19,254 nucleotides of DNA. Source: Conidiobolus incongruus B7586. Taxonomy: Eukaryota; Entomophthoromycota; Entomophthoromycetes; Entomophthorales; Conidiobolaceae. The notes under the pieces are model-generated. The model did no database searches and was not told where the DNA came from. It was given only the letters and a program-made list of their open reading frames with translations. Position numbers and translations under genes: made by a program. The DNA is taken from contig JNEM01008759.1 of NCBI GenBank assembly GCA_000697335.1, positions 1-19,254 on the forward strand, written 5' to 3'. This document shows positions 1 through 10,145 of this stretch, one piece after another (the stretch's first letter is position 1; each line of letters begins with the position of its first letter).

Positions 1-435
1 TTTTTTAAATAAATTTATTTTTAATTAATACTATTAATATAATTAGAAATAAACTATTATTTTATATTATTATTATAAAATAATTAAAGCTAAAATTAAA
101 AAGAATTCTTTAATAAAGAATAATTAAAAAAATTACCATATTGGATATATATTTTAGAATATAATTTATATAAATATAATTTTTTTGGTAATTAAAAAAC
201 TAGTTTTAAGAAAAAACTTTATAAAAACATTTATAGCTTATAAATATCAAATTATATTCTTTGATAAAAGAATTATTTTTTAGGTGTTCAAAGTTTGCTA
301 ATATTATAACAAAAAATTATCAATAATAAAGGAGAGTTTTAAATTTACATTATATTCCTTATTTATATATACTTAATATTATAATATTTATTTTGTTCAA
401 TTTCAAAAAATCCTATTATTTAAAATACAGAGTAA
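1..435 (+). mobile_element. Mariner-type DNA transposon, 3' part, cut by the window edge
   Basis: This stretch aligns by eye along its whole length with the 3' part of the mariner copy at 17309-18613, from the equivalent of about 18172 onward. Landmarks shared in the same order include a run ending in AAAAAACTAG near 194-202, a run around 'tatcaaattatattcttt', and the terminal run 'tatttaaaatacagag' before 435. Remnants of the C-terminal third of the transposase can be followed up to the region just before the LKN-stop position. Past that point comes the 3' untranslated part and the terminal inverted repeat. The copy ends just before a TA dinucleotide at 436-437, as expected for a family that inserts at TA. 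It is decayed and cannot code. The 5' part lies outside the window, so whether it was full length is unknown. Confidence 0.75.
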
Positions 436-826
436 TAATTAAAATAATACTAAATTAAGAATATTATATTATATATAACATAAAAATTAATAATAGTTTT
501 ATTTAATAAATTTATAAATTTATTATTAATATAAATTTTTAGTCATTAAACACAATGGTATGTTAGGCTATTAAAATAATCTAATTGTTTTATAAACTTT
601 GAATTATTGTTATTTAGTCACATTTTATTAATCAATATCTTTATTTTTTTTCCTAATATCAGATTCTAGATCCTTTCCAATTGGGGTTATCATTCATAGT
701 AATTTGAACTTATCTATAATGAGGTCAATATATACAAGTTATTTCAATGTGAACAGTGTGGAAAAATGTTCTTGTTTATTTGGTAATGGTTCCCTTTTTT
801 ATATGTAAAAGTTGGTGAGGGTTCAA

Positions 827-874
827 AGATAAAATAAGACAAGATAAGATCAAATAGGTAAAAAGATAAGATAA
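827..874 (+). promoter_or_regulatory. Cluster of four AGATAA (GATA-factor-like) motifs
   Basis: AGATAA occurs at 827-832, 842-847, 864-869 and 869-874, with further near-matches (AGATCA, AGATAT) around them. WGATAR is the known binding sequence of fungal GATA-type zinc-finger regulators. The cluster lies about 2 kb beyond the 3' end of the only gene in the window, so if it works it would more likely serve a gene to the left of the window. An A-rich slippage-derived repeat is an equally good explanation. Confidence 0.25.
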
Positions 875-2899
875 AGTAGGCAGATATGATGGACATGTCA
901 TTATGATGACAAAGTGATCCAATCCATGACATTATCTGTTCAATTATTATTTTTAATGCTGCAATGATTCCTTTAATCATTATAATATATTCAAATTCAA
1001 ATTGTCATTCCTTTCAAATTCATATTTCTATCACAATACAAACTAATTTCCATTTATTTATTTGCTTTCAAACACTACTGAAATTATCTGGAGAATTAAA
1101 AATCCAGATATGCTATGTTAATAAAATTGAATAAGATCATAGAGAGAATAGTTGGAAATAAAAAGGTCAACAGATATTCTGAAATCACTATTTAAATTGA
1201 ATATTTTTTTCATATTTTATTTGAATTGACAATTTTGAGTTTTTAGTAATTAATACGTAATTCAATATTTTTAGTAACAAATTTACAAGTTTAATATTCA
1301 GTTTGAAAAATGGAATTAAAATTAATGAAGTTTAATGAGGAGTATGAATAGGTTAGAATTACTGTATTTATATTTTAGTACATTTTGAAATTGATTCACG
1401 ATCTTTATGAAATATATTTAATTTTGAATATTATACTATTGAATATATCTGGATCTTCTTAAATAAGTTAAAAATAGCATCAACGAAATAATATTTTACA
1501 CAAAGGAATATGCTTCACAACAGAATTATGTCAATTTCATTTATTTTGATTACTAATATGTCCTTGCAACTGTCAGGTTTGAGATTCATCAACTATTTTT
1601 TCAATTTCGATCTTTACATATTCAAACAAAAAAACTTATGAAACACGAAGTAACCTAAAAACTATAGTAGAATTCTGATGATTAATAATAACCAATCAAT
1701 CTAATAAATCTTAAACAGATTGCATACCAATTAATTCATTTATCATACGTTTTTATTTATACTTCATTGAAAGATAAGTACATGATATATAAGATGCTGT
1801 ATAGGACTATTTTTTAGAACATTTTGAATTGTTTTTTTGATTGATATTTATTCATGGTTAATTTTAATATATCAAGAATGATTTAATTCTTGATAATAAA
1901 TGATCCAATGATAATAGTTTTGACAAAGAAATTGTATAAAAATTCAATAATTTCATTAACAAATTATAAATTTTTAATATACTCAAATTTATAAAAATAT
2001 ATTTATATAAGGTAATGATAATTAATTTGTAATTCTTCAACTTGCCAAACTGGGGTTGAATCATAAAAACTTTTTTAATATATAATAAATATCAAATATT
2101 TAGGTAAATAAGTTAAATTTAAAGTGAGAATAATTCATAGATTTTATAATTCATTAATACAATGTAAAAAACTGTTTCAAATTAGATAATATTTGCTAAT
2201 TTAGTGTATTATACAAAGTAATAGATTTAGAATATATTTTAATTTAATTTTCTATTAATATACTTAGTTTGTAATCTGAACTAATCATTAGGACTTTTTT
2301 CTTTTAATATTTTGATCAGCATGAATGTAATGATATTTTCTAAGTTTTTATTACACTTTATGAAATCCGATTGTAAAATCCCAATTGAAATTATATCCAA
2401 TAATCCAATTTTCATTGATGTAAGATAAATTCTCAGGGTCTTGGAAATATGCTCATTTTTAACTACTCTAAATCCTATATTAAATTTATCAATCACCATA
2501 GAAAATATTATCTGATAAAGTTATCTTTTTGAAAAAATTCCAAGTTAATAATGTATAAATTTGTTTAATTAATATATATTTCATTGGATATAGTATTTTC
2601 GTAACTTTGATAATCTAGAACAATAAGAGTCACTCTCCATTTTGTTTTATTTTATCTCTTAATGATAGGATATTCTTTTCAAAGCTAACAACAAACAATT
2701 TAAAAAGTAATAATCTATCTTATTTCATGTTTATTTTGAAAATAATATTCGAAGAATTTCACCAATCAAATTCAAGTAATTTTGATATGAATTGGGAATT
2801 TGAAAATTTCCAATTATTCATTTTAAGAAAAAAAATTAAAATATTATATTTGATCTATACACTTTTAGTTCACATTCTCAATAAAATTAATTCTTATTG

Positions 2900-2917
2900 A
2901 ATATATATATATATATT
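2900..2917. repeat. (AT)n microsatellite
   Basis: A short uninterrupted AT dinucleotide run about 35 bp downstream of the pump stop codon. Similar short runs occur near 8319-8333 and 17424-17438. These are ordinary simple repeats in DNA of this composition. Confidence 0.8.
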
Positions 2918-2950
2918 ATTAAAGAGTATAAACATATGAAATTAATTAAT

Positions 2951-5900
2951 TTATGAAAAATTGTTTTGACTTAAACTTTGAGGAATTAAACTTTCAAATC
3001 TTCTCAATCCTGTTGAAGGTAAATTTGTGAACAATTCTGTGGGTATCAATCTCAATGTAACGCCAATAGGTAATGACACCACTCCAATAGCTAGACAAAT
3101 AGCCCAATCAGTACCTGAGAGAGCGACAGTGTTGAATACAATTTCGCCAAATTGGACGATGATGACTTGGACGATGGCCGTACATATCCAGATGCAGAAA
3201 AAGTATGCATTCTTATGGATTCCACGAAAGCAATTGAGTTTGTTATCGACATTTCGGGAGCTGATCTCGTTAAACAGTTGCATCCACACGAAGGTGTTGA
3301 ATACCATGGTGCGGAGTTCGGGGTTCTTGTATCCGATGGTATAGAGCTGAGTTTCAAAGCGGCTGGATCCGGCATAAAGTAATGAAAAGATGGCGATCAG
3401 TTGGAATACAGCCTGGCCGAGGATCATCTTCCACATTGTCGGGGTAATCAAACTAGTTTTCTTCGAGTCGGGGGGTCGGTTAAGCAAATCGAGATTGGGA
3501 GGATCCGTTGCAAGTGCTAAAGCTGCAAATGTATTCATGATTAAATTGATCCAAAGAAGTTGGATGGCACTGAGAGCTGCTCCATCGTAGGGGTCGACAA
3601 CAGCTGTCACGAACGTGATGATAACTGCTGAGATGTTAACAGTCAGTTGGAATTGTAAGAATTTCTTAATTGATTCGTTCACCATTCTGCCCCATACAAT
3701 AGCTTTAACAATTGAAGCAAAGTTATCATCCATTAGAATAATAGATGAAGCTTCCTTAGCTACTTCAGTACCGGCGATACCCATACTGAAACCAACATCT
3801 GCGACCTTGAGAGCTGGACCATCGTTAGTACCATCACCGGTGACTGCAACAGTTTGACCCAAATGCTTCAGTCTCGTCACCAACTTCATTTTATCTTCAG
3901 GTGAAGATCTCGCCAAAACTCTCAACCTTGGCAAAATCTCGTCCATTTCGGCATCACTTAATTTTCTGAAGTCGGGACCTTCCAAAACGATGGCACCTTC
4001 TCTGTAAATACCACACTTTGTAGCGATAGCTTTGGCAGTCAATACATTATCACCAGTGACCATTCTGACAATAACACCAGCTCTGCGACATTGTTCGACA
4101 GCTTCGGTGACGCCTTCGCGTAAAGGGTCTTCAATACCAACGATACCGATGAGCGTCAAATTGGTGTTATTGAGGAGCAAATCTTCCCAAAATTTGGCCG
4201 AATCGTCTTCATCCATATTATCGAGTTGTTCCAATTGATCATCCGTTAAGGCAATGTCATGCATAGCAAGTCCAATAGTTCTGAGGGACTGATTAGCATA
4301 CTCCGAAATACGTTGGCTTAATGCATTCTTTGTTTTGGCGTCGATTTCCCTTGTGGCGAAGTTGGGTTCTTTCATAATTTCAGGTAAATTCGTCAATTTG
4401 GATTTTCTAACTTCCACTAATTTGTCGCATTTGCTTAGTACGATTTCCGAAGCTCCCTTTACCAACAGCCTGTAGAAAGTGCACTTCTCATAAGTTACCT
4501 TGATAATTGTCGACATGGTCTTACGTGCACTACTGAATGGCCACACTTGAACAACCGGATAATGGTGACGAATGTCAGTGACTGACCGAGATCCCAGATC
4601 GTAAATAAATCCCAGCAAGGCACATTCGGTTTTGGAACCTTGGAAGGTGAGTGCTCCATTCTCGTCCTTGGTTTCGAACGCTGACGAATTGACACCAATA
4701 CCATCGATTAACAATTCCAAAACGTTGGCAGGCAGCGATTCCTTAAGCTCTTCTAGAGTTTGTGGGGTGTGAGAAGAGATAACTTCAACGTCGGGAGTGC
4801 GTCGGAATTGAATACCTGTGCCAATAGTACCAACGACGACAGTCATTTTATTCTGAGTCAATGTACCAGTCTTGTCAGAACATACCGTGGTAGCACCTCC
4901 CATAGTTTCACAGGCTGCCAGCACTCTGACTAAATTGTTATCCTTCAGCATTCTCACGGTTGCGAAAGCCAGCGAAATGGTCACAGCTAAAGGTAAACCT
5001 TCTGGAATTGTGACCACGATAATTAATACAAAATTGATCAAAATTTTCATAATAGCATCTACTATCATATCAGTTTCTTTGGGTTGATCGTTCCATCCTG
5101 CAAAATAGATAGCCAACCTTGTAATTACGAAAATAATAGCCACTGAAAAACCAACTTTGGCAATGCGACTGGCAAGTTGCGCCAATTTCATTTGTAAGGG
5201 TGTAGATTGTGATTCAGTTCTCAAATTCATAAGAATTTTACCAAAGAAGGAATTTTCACCCACGCTAGTTACTACGTATTGGCCCACGCCTTCTAAAACG
5301 CTCGAGCCACTGAGAATAAAAGGATCGGTATGCTTTTGAACGGGAACTTTCTTCTTGCTGATGATCATATCCTGAACAATTTCAATATCGTCATCATTGA
5401 TGCTCACATCCGAAGTTTTGGTCTCACTCTTCTTCTGAGCCATTGCTGCGTTCCGTAAAATATCTTCATATGGGATCTTCGTAATGGCATCAGTTTCACC
5501 CGTTGCAGAACTCTCGTCGCAGTGCAGATTGTGACTGGAGATGACTATTCCATCAGAAGCAATCACATCACCAGGTTCCAAATGGACGATATCACCGACC
5601 ACTAAGTCAAAAATCGAGATCATTTGAACCTTACCGTCGCGTGTCACCTTAATTTCGCGCTCTTCTTTACGTGCATTAAGTTTTTGAAATTGTTTCTCCT
5701 TCCTATAGTCGTTAGCACTACTTACAATTACTACAATTGCAACAGCTACTAAAATAGCAAAACCTTCGACAAAATGTAATTTGGGTACGGGTATTTCAAC
5801 TATTTCTCCGTTCCTTTCAACTTTCATGGATTTGTTGGTACCTACATCCTTATAAATTCCAACTGCTAAAGAAATTAGTCCACCAATGGATAACAATATC

Positions 5901-6226
5901 AAAGTTTTGTCCTTAATAGCATTTACCAGTAACTCCCAAATTGTTTTGGACTTGACAGGTGGCAGTCTGTTAGCACCGTAAATGCGTTGTCTTTCACTAG
6001 GATTTTGAATGGTACCATTGGCTTCGGCGGACGTTAACCCAACGTCGGCATCAGTTTTTAAACCCTGAAGAATTCCATTAGTCCCACCGAATTGCCCAAG
6101 CAGTGCAATATCCTTGGGATCAATTAAACCTTGTAGTTCCTGATTAGAAAAATTGAAATTGTGAGCTTTTTCTGAATCTCCTAGGGGATTGTTCTTCATT
6201 TGTTTGTTAATATGTCTAGTCATCAT
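2951..6226 (-). CDS. PMCA/PMC1-type calcium-transporting P-type ATPase (type IIB)
   Basis: A complete, intron-free 1091-codon gene. The family pumps Ca2+ out of the cytosol with ATP, at the vacuolar membrane (yeast PMC1) or the plasma membrane; which applies here cannot be read from the sequence. Domains in order: a soluble N-terminus of about 95 residues; M1 (~108-125) and M2 (~151-170); actuator domain with TGET at 242-245; M3 (~355-377); M4 with PEGLP at 408-412; phosphorylation site DKTGT with Asp451; nucleotide-binding domain with KGAS at 590-593; hinge motifs TGDN at 724-727 and TGDGTND at 796-802; M5-M10 (~851-1060). The tail of about 30 residues leaves no room for a long animal-type calmodulin-binding domain. 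The start is firm: an in-frame TAA lies 6 nt upstream of the ATG, although Met1 and Met2 are adjacent and either could initiate. Oddity: M6 reads INLIMNT where the family has NLIMDT, so a conserved Ca2+-ligand Asp is Asn898. GC content is far above that of the flanks. The family assignment is very secure; orthology to a named paralog is not established. Confidence 0.97.
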   Translation of the reverse strand: MMTRHINKQMKNNPLGDSEKAHNFNFSNQELQGLIDPKDIALLGQFGGTNGILQGLKTDADVGLTSAEANGTIQNPSERQRIYGANRLPPVKSKTIWELLVNAIKDKTLILLSIGGLISLAVGIYKDVGTNKSMKVERNGEIVEIPVPKLHFVEGFAILVAVAIVVIVSSANDYRKEKQFQKLNARKEEREIKVTRDGKVQMISIFDLVVGDIVHLEPGDVIASDGIVISSHNLHCDESSATGETDAITKIPYEDILRNAAMAQKKSETKTSDVSINDDDIEIVQDMIISKKKVPVQKHTDPFILSGSSVLEGVGQYVVTSVGENSFFGKILMNLRTESQSTPLQMKLAQLASRIAKVGFSVAIIFVITRLAIYFAGWNDQPKETDMIVDAIMKILINFVLIIVVTIPEGLPLAVTISLAFATVRMLKDNNLVRVLAACETMGGATTVCSDKTGTLTQNKMTVVVGTIGTGIQFRRTPDVEVISSHTPQTLEELKESLPANVLELLIDGIGVNSSAFETKDENGALTFQGSKTECALLGFIYDLGSRSVTDIRHHYPVVQVWPFSSARKTMSTIIKVTYEKCTFYRLLVKGASEIVLSKCDKLVEVRKSKLTNLPEIMKEPNFATREIDAKTKNALSQRISEYANQSLRTIGLAMHDIALTDDQLEQLDNMDEDDSAKFWEDLLLNNTNLTLIGIVGIEDPLREGVTEAVEQCRRAGVIVRMVTGDNVLTAKAIATKCGIYREGAIVLEGPDFRKLSDAEMDEILPRLRVLARSSPEDKMKLVTRLKHLGQTVAVTGDGTNDGPALKVADVGFSMGIAGTEVAKEASSIILMDDNFASIVKAIVWGRMVNESIKKFLQFQLTVNISAVIITFVTAVVDPYDGAALSAIQLLWINLIMNTFAALALATDPPNLDLLNRPPDSKKTSLITPTMWKMILGQAVFQLIAIFSLLYAGSSRFETQLYTIGYKNPELRTMVFNTFVWMQLFNEISSRNVDNKLNCFRGIHKNAYFFCIWICTAIVQVIIVQFGEIVFNTVALSGTDWAICLAIGVVSLPIGVTLRLIPTELFTNLPSTGLRRFESLIPQSLSQNNFS

Positions 6227-6232
6227 TAATAA

Positions 6233-6241
6233 TTATTTCAT
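6233..6241 (-). promoter_or_regulatory. Two-codon upstream ORF in the pump leader
   Basis: Immediately upstream of the pump start, on the same strand and in the same frame, the sequence reads ATG-AAA-TAA. This minimal ORF (Met-Lys-stop) ends 6 nt before the main ATG. If the transcript starts near the TATA-like element about 50 nt further upstream, the uORF would be in the mRNA and could reduce or condition initiation at the main start. ATG triplets are not rare in AT-rich leaders, so a function is inference only. Confidence 0.4.
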
Positions 6242-6283
6242 TTGATTTTTGAATATTATCGGAAATTTACGGCAGATCTGCTA

Positions 6284-6291
6284 TATTTATA
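6284..6291 (-). promoter_or_regulatory. Candidate TATA box of the calcium-pump gene
   Basis: On the minus strand the sequence reads TATAAATA, about 58 nt upstream of the pump ATG, which is a sensible distance for a fungal core promoter. It sits beside a short, relatively GC-richer patch (around 6260-6280) that stands out from the AT-rich background. In DNA this AT-rich TATAAATA can occur by chance, so confidence is moderate. Confidence 0.45.
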
Positions 6292-8381
6292 GTAAATTCT
6301 TATATTTTAATTGTTGAATTTATTACATCATATAGAAATTGAGTATAATGAAATCCACCCATCTTTTTTAAATATGGTAAACTTTTGCATATGTTTACTT
6401 TTGATCATATTTCTATTAAAAGAAATTTTTTGGTTTGATAGAATTCGATTTTTAATTGGATGTGGGTTGATGCAATGGGGAATGATTGTGGTAACTTTGA
6501 TTTAAATGGTTTGAATAAGAATAGGTAGATGATATGATAGGTACATAAAGACATTGAAACGTTGATTGTATCCATGAAAATAGTTTGGAATACTTTGTGA
6601 ATTTTTAAGACTACTATGCTTGTATTGAAGATATTTTTTCGGGCAACAATTTGTTCTTAAACCTTATAGCATGAGTAACATCCTTCCAATTAAACTAGAG
6701 GTTACACTACGGATAAATAACGTATATATTTTAGATACAAGGTTGCAAATGTAACATAATTTTAACGACTGTTAAAAAATTGATGATTTTATTACGTTAT
6801 TTGCAAGATTAATTATCAAAAATTTAAATCATTGTAATTTTGAACGAGATTAACGATGTTGTTTTAAAAGTGATTATTCTTGAATGACTTTAAAATGACA
6901 AATAAAGCCAACAGTGGAAGCGTTTTATATTACACATAAAACAATTACATGAAATATAGAATATCAATCAAGTTAAATTAGTGTTAGATTTTAATAACAT
7001 AGAATCCTTCATTTCTTTTGTAACTTGTCAGTAATTAACCGACTGTTAAAGTGAGATTTATAACAGGATTGTAGATTGACTAATATTAGACTTGTTTTAA
7101 TTTTATAATGGTATATATTTTGCTGTAATTTATATGCACAACTTTAATAAACTATCCCTTAATTATAACAAACCTAAAATCATAACTTTTTAAGACTTAT
7201 TTACTCAATGAAAATTAATAAGTAGCCTATCTATTTGTGGATATTAATGCACTTTCAAAATATCATAGCCATTCACCTTAAGAATTTTTCATAACAGTTT
7301 AGAATTCCCTTTAGTATTAATCTTAGAACTATAAATTATTAAATATTACTATAAACTGGATATAAATAGAGATTTAATTCGCCACTGTAGCAAGATCTGG
7401 AAATTGATTAAGAATTATATATTTGATGGGTTATTATTAATCATGGGAATTATATCATATTGTTTGAGTTCTCTAATAGTTGAAGAGTGTATTTGTTATG
7501 AAATGAAAAGATCAAACCTCTAAAAAAATTAAATCATTGAAATACGCATGATCATCTTGATAATTGGAAATAAATGAACTTTAAAAGCTATGTCTCCAGT
7601 GAAGTTAATATTTAACTAAAGTTTTTTTATTTTCATACTGCTTTTTTTCAGTAAATATTCGAGATGATTCATTTTCAATAATATATTATTGAATAATATT
7701 TCAATCATTTTTAATTCCATTTTTCTAATACTTACTATAACATAAATGGATTCATAATATCACACCTTTCAAACTATTCAATAATATCTTATTCACCTAT
7801 TTTTTTTCAAACCTCATTCACAATTTAAAACTCTTTCCAATACATGATGTTCAAATTATTTACTCAAATCCCACAATTGTCAATTAATATCAAATGTAGA
7901 AAATTTACAAATTGGGTAACTTAGTGGAAAAATGTATTTTCTCTCTATTTGGAATATTCTTGTTTTATGATAATATCAATTCTATTTTCATATTGGATCA
8001 AAAGGTAAAAGAAATTCCCAATTTTTAGTAATTTCCCCGACAATCTCCGTAGCTGTATAAAGATTCATATATAATTGTAGAATCAATTTTTTCTCTAAAG
8101 TGGTTGTATGTATATAGATTCGAGATGACGTAGATTTTATTCATTTTTATATAGGATAAGTTATTGCAGCACTTATTTCATTCTGTGACATATATTTAGT
8201 TATATTTTGTCAACTCTCAATAACTATTGAAAAGGATCTCGAAATGTATATTACCTAATTGTTGAAGTATTAAATAAGTTTAATAAACTTAAATACCATG
8301 GTTCAGATTTAATTATAGATATATATATATATTAATTTAGTTAATTAAGAGTTGAACTCAAAAGGATCGTCTAATTACTCA

Positions 8382-8899
8382 AGATATTCACTACATTTCA
8401 TATTATAGTTTCTTTTCATATTGTAATATTCGAATATCAAACCTTAAATATTTATTTTTAGCTAGTTAGACTTGATGAGATTTCATTGCCGCAAACACAT
8501 AATTCGCCATTATTTTATTTGATAAACTTTTTTTATTAATATTCTTGAAAGTTATTCAAAATTATTCATTGAATTTCAATCCAACTTATTATATTGCAAG
8601 ACTATAAATAATTTGCCGTCTAAGTCCTAATACATATGAAAAAACATATTTATATCTCAAAACTTGAGATATTCACTATGATTTTAATATTTTAACTGGC
8701 GGTATTTTTCGTTCAACTTTTTTATAAATATTAGATTTCATTATAAAAATACAAATTTGTTTAAGATTCTCAAAATCTAATATACGTTAGTTCTAAAACA
8801 TGTGTCAAAAATAAACACCATTCATAGCATATTTTCTACACAATTTGTAGTTTAAGTGGAATTTTAACAAATATAATACCATAGCCAAGATATTCACTA
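8382..8899. repeat. Three copies of a 12-nt core in one orientation
   Basis: AGATATTCACTA occurs exactly at 8382-8393, 8667-8678 and 8888-8899, all on the plus strand. Each copy is preceded by a two-base CA or TG, and the flanking bases otherwise differ. Three exact 12-mers within about 520 bp exceed what base composition should give. The likeliest reading is a relic of a dispersed repeat or transposon end, since no coding remnant is visible between them. A protein-binding site array is the alternative. Confidence 0.45.
8652..8672. repeat. Perfect 9-bp inverted repeat with 3-nt spacer
   Basis: ATATCTCAA and TTGAGATAT flank the spacer AAC. The right arm runs into the middle copy of the 12-nt core described at 8382-8899, so the palindrome may belong to the same repeat family. 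It could fold into a small hairpin in RNA, but no poly-T tract or neighbouring gene supports a terminator role. Confidence 0.5.
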
Positions 8900-9682
8900 A
8901 AAGTTATTAAATGATATATTTAAAATATTAATCTTTAAATTGTTTGTATTAAGAATTAAATGAAAATAAAAATTATTTAGTTTAAAAGATTTATATTAGA
9001 AATATCTTAAATCTAATGCCAACAATATTTGTACTTAATTTTCAAGAGAGAATATTAAATATTAGTTAGAAAAAGACGAACAATATTTATTTATTAATTA
9101 GCTTTTTATTCCATATATTTTGATAGTAAAATCATAATTTAATTTTTAAAATAATCATTATAGATATTTAATACTAGAAGTAACATTAATTGTTTTGGTA
9201 AATTTGAGATATATCTTATCAACATTACAATATATTTCCTATTATTAAAACCAGCCTTCTAACTTTTAAGAACGATTAAAATATACTGATATTTTTATAA
9301 TAGGTTTTAAAGTTTCCCAAGTGGCTTTATCCCTAAAATATCAAATATGATTTACCAGAAAATAAAGATTATTTTTATGTTTTGAATTTAATAATTTAAT
9401 TCAATAAATTACCCTTCCTTCATTTCTTTTGATAGTTAATTAAAATATAGGTTAATTCAGACTATACACAAAGAGCCTAAACTTCTGATAATAAGGTTAA
9501 ATTTCTAATATATTGGAGTTAGGATTAATACTAAAAGTTAAGGGTAATTTTAGTTTTAAATTTTTATGGTTAAATTTAAAATATTAGCTTTTTATTAATA
9601 TCTATTATATAAATCAAGTATTAGGGATGATTATCAAAATTTAACTATATAGATTAAAAACTGATGATTTTTAATATGCTAA

Positions 9683-9686
9683 TATA
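9683..9686. repeat. Target-site duplication, left copy (TATA)
   Basis: TATA directly precedes the left LTR, and the same four bases follow the right LTR at 16376-16379. A 4-5 bp duplication is normal for Ty3/gypsy integration. The motif is low in information in this AT-rich setting, so its support comes mainly from its exact position at both LTR ends. Confidence 0.5.
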
Positions 9687-10145
9687 TGTTGATGATGAGT
9701 TGTTTTTCAGTGTCAAGGATTTGGGTAAAAGTTGAATGTTATGCCTACTGGATATACCAAGAAGCAAGGACAAGTACTAATAAAGTGGATTGCTTATAAA
9801 TCACAAATATCCACAATGTCTCTAACCAAGAATTACAAAAATTTGATGTTATCTTAGTTTTTGATTTAATCACTAGTTGATAAGTAATAACTTAGAGATT
9901 CAAGTAATCTAATAGATTTGTAATAGAAAAAAATATCTTTATTATGATAGTTGTAACTAAGGTTATATATCCATGGTAATTTATAGATTATAACTTACCT
10001 TCTAAAGGGTTAAAGTTCATTGATATCAAAATAACAACTATAGATAACAAGTGAGGCTTTACTGTGTATAAGTGAATTAAAAAGGATGTTAACATCTAAT
10101 AACATTATAGAAGTAGCTTAACTATCAGAATACTTGTTAGTAATA
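9687..10145 (-). repeat. 3' LTR of the Ty3/gypsy element (left copy)
   Basis: 459 bp, collinear without gaps with 15917-16375. It begins TGTT like its partner. The boundary was set where the similarity to the other LTR begins and ends. The element reads on the minus strand, so this is its downstream LTR. Confidence 0.9.

Larger units (their letters stand above)
436..2950. other. AT-rich intergenic DNA without a recognisable gene
   Basis: About 2.5 kb between the left mariner copy and the end of the calcium-pump gene. All reading frames are short. Three minus-strand ORFs of 66-78 codons (744-980, 1864-2064, 2281-2499) give low-complexity or unfamiliar peptides with no motif I recognise, and I do not call them genes. 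The interval 660-1600 is slightly less AT-rich than the rest and contains a cluster of AGATAA motifs. The last part, next to the stop codon of the pump gene, serves as its 3' flank; I could not identify a clear polyadenylation signal there. Confidence 0.7.
6292..9682. other. Long AT-rich intergenic region, no recognisable gene
   Basis: About 3.4 kb between the pump promoter and the retrotransposon. The only ORF above about 60 codons is 6311-6505 (+), a 64-residue hydrophobic peptide with no recognised motif, divergent from the pump gene. I saw no tRNA-like B box, no conserved domain in short reading, and no intron-linked coding pattern, though genes with many short exons cannot be excluded by eye. 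The first 700 bases are the likely upstream regulatory region of the pump gene. The interval 8370-8900 carries a repeated 12-nt core and a perfect short palindrome, listed separately. Confidence 0.65.

Noticed and set aside
744-980. Minus-strand ORF of 78 codons
   Set aside because: The hydrophobic, Ile/Phe-rich peptide has no motif I recognise and overlaps the AGATAA-rich tract; expected by chance in this composition.
2281-2499. Minus-strand ORF of 72 codons (peptide containing RVVKNEHISKTLRIYL)
   Set aside because: The least repetitive of the small ORFs, but it matches no family I know and has no supporting context; kept as unannotated.
3027-5339. Several ORFs of 60-105 codons on the plus strand and in another minus frame inside the calcium-pump gene
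   Set aside because: They all overlap the pump coding sequence in other frames and encode no recognisable domain; they are shadows of a long conserved gene.
6311-6505. Plus-strand ORF of 64 codons with a hydrophobic centre, divergent from the pump gene
   Set aside because: It lies in the pump's own upstream region. The hydrophobicity reflects T-rich codons; there is no family match.
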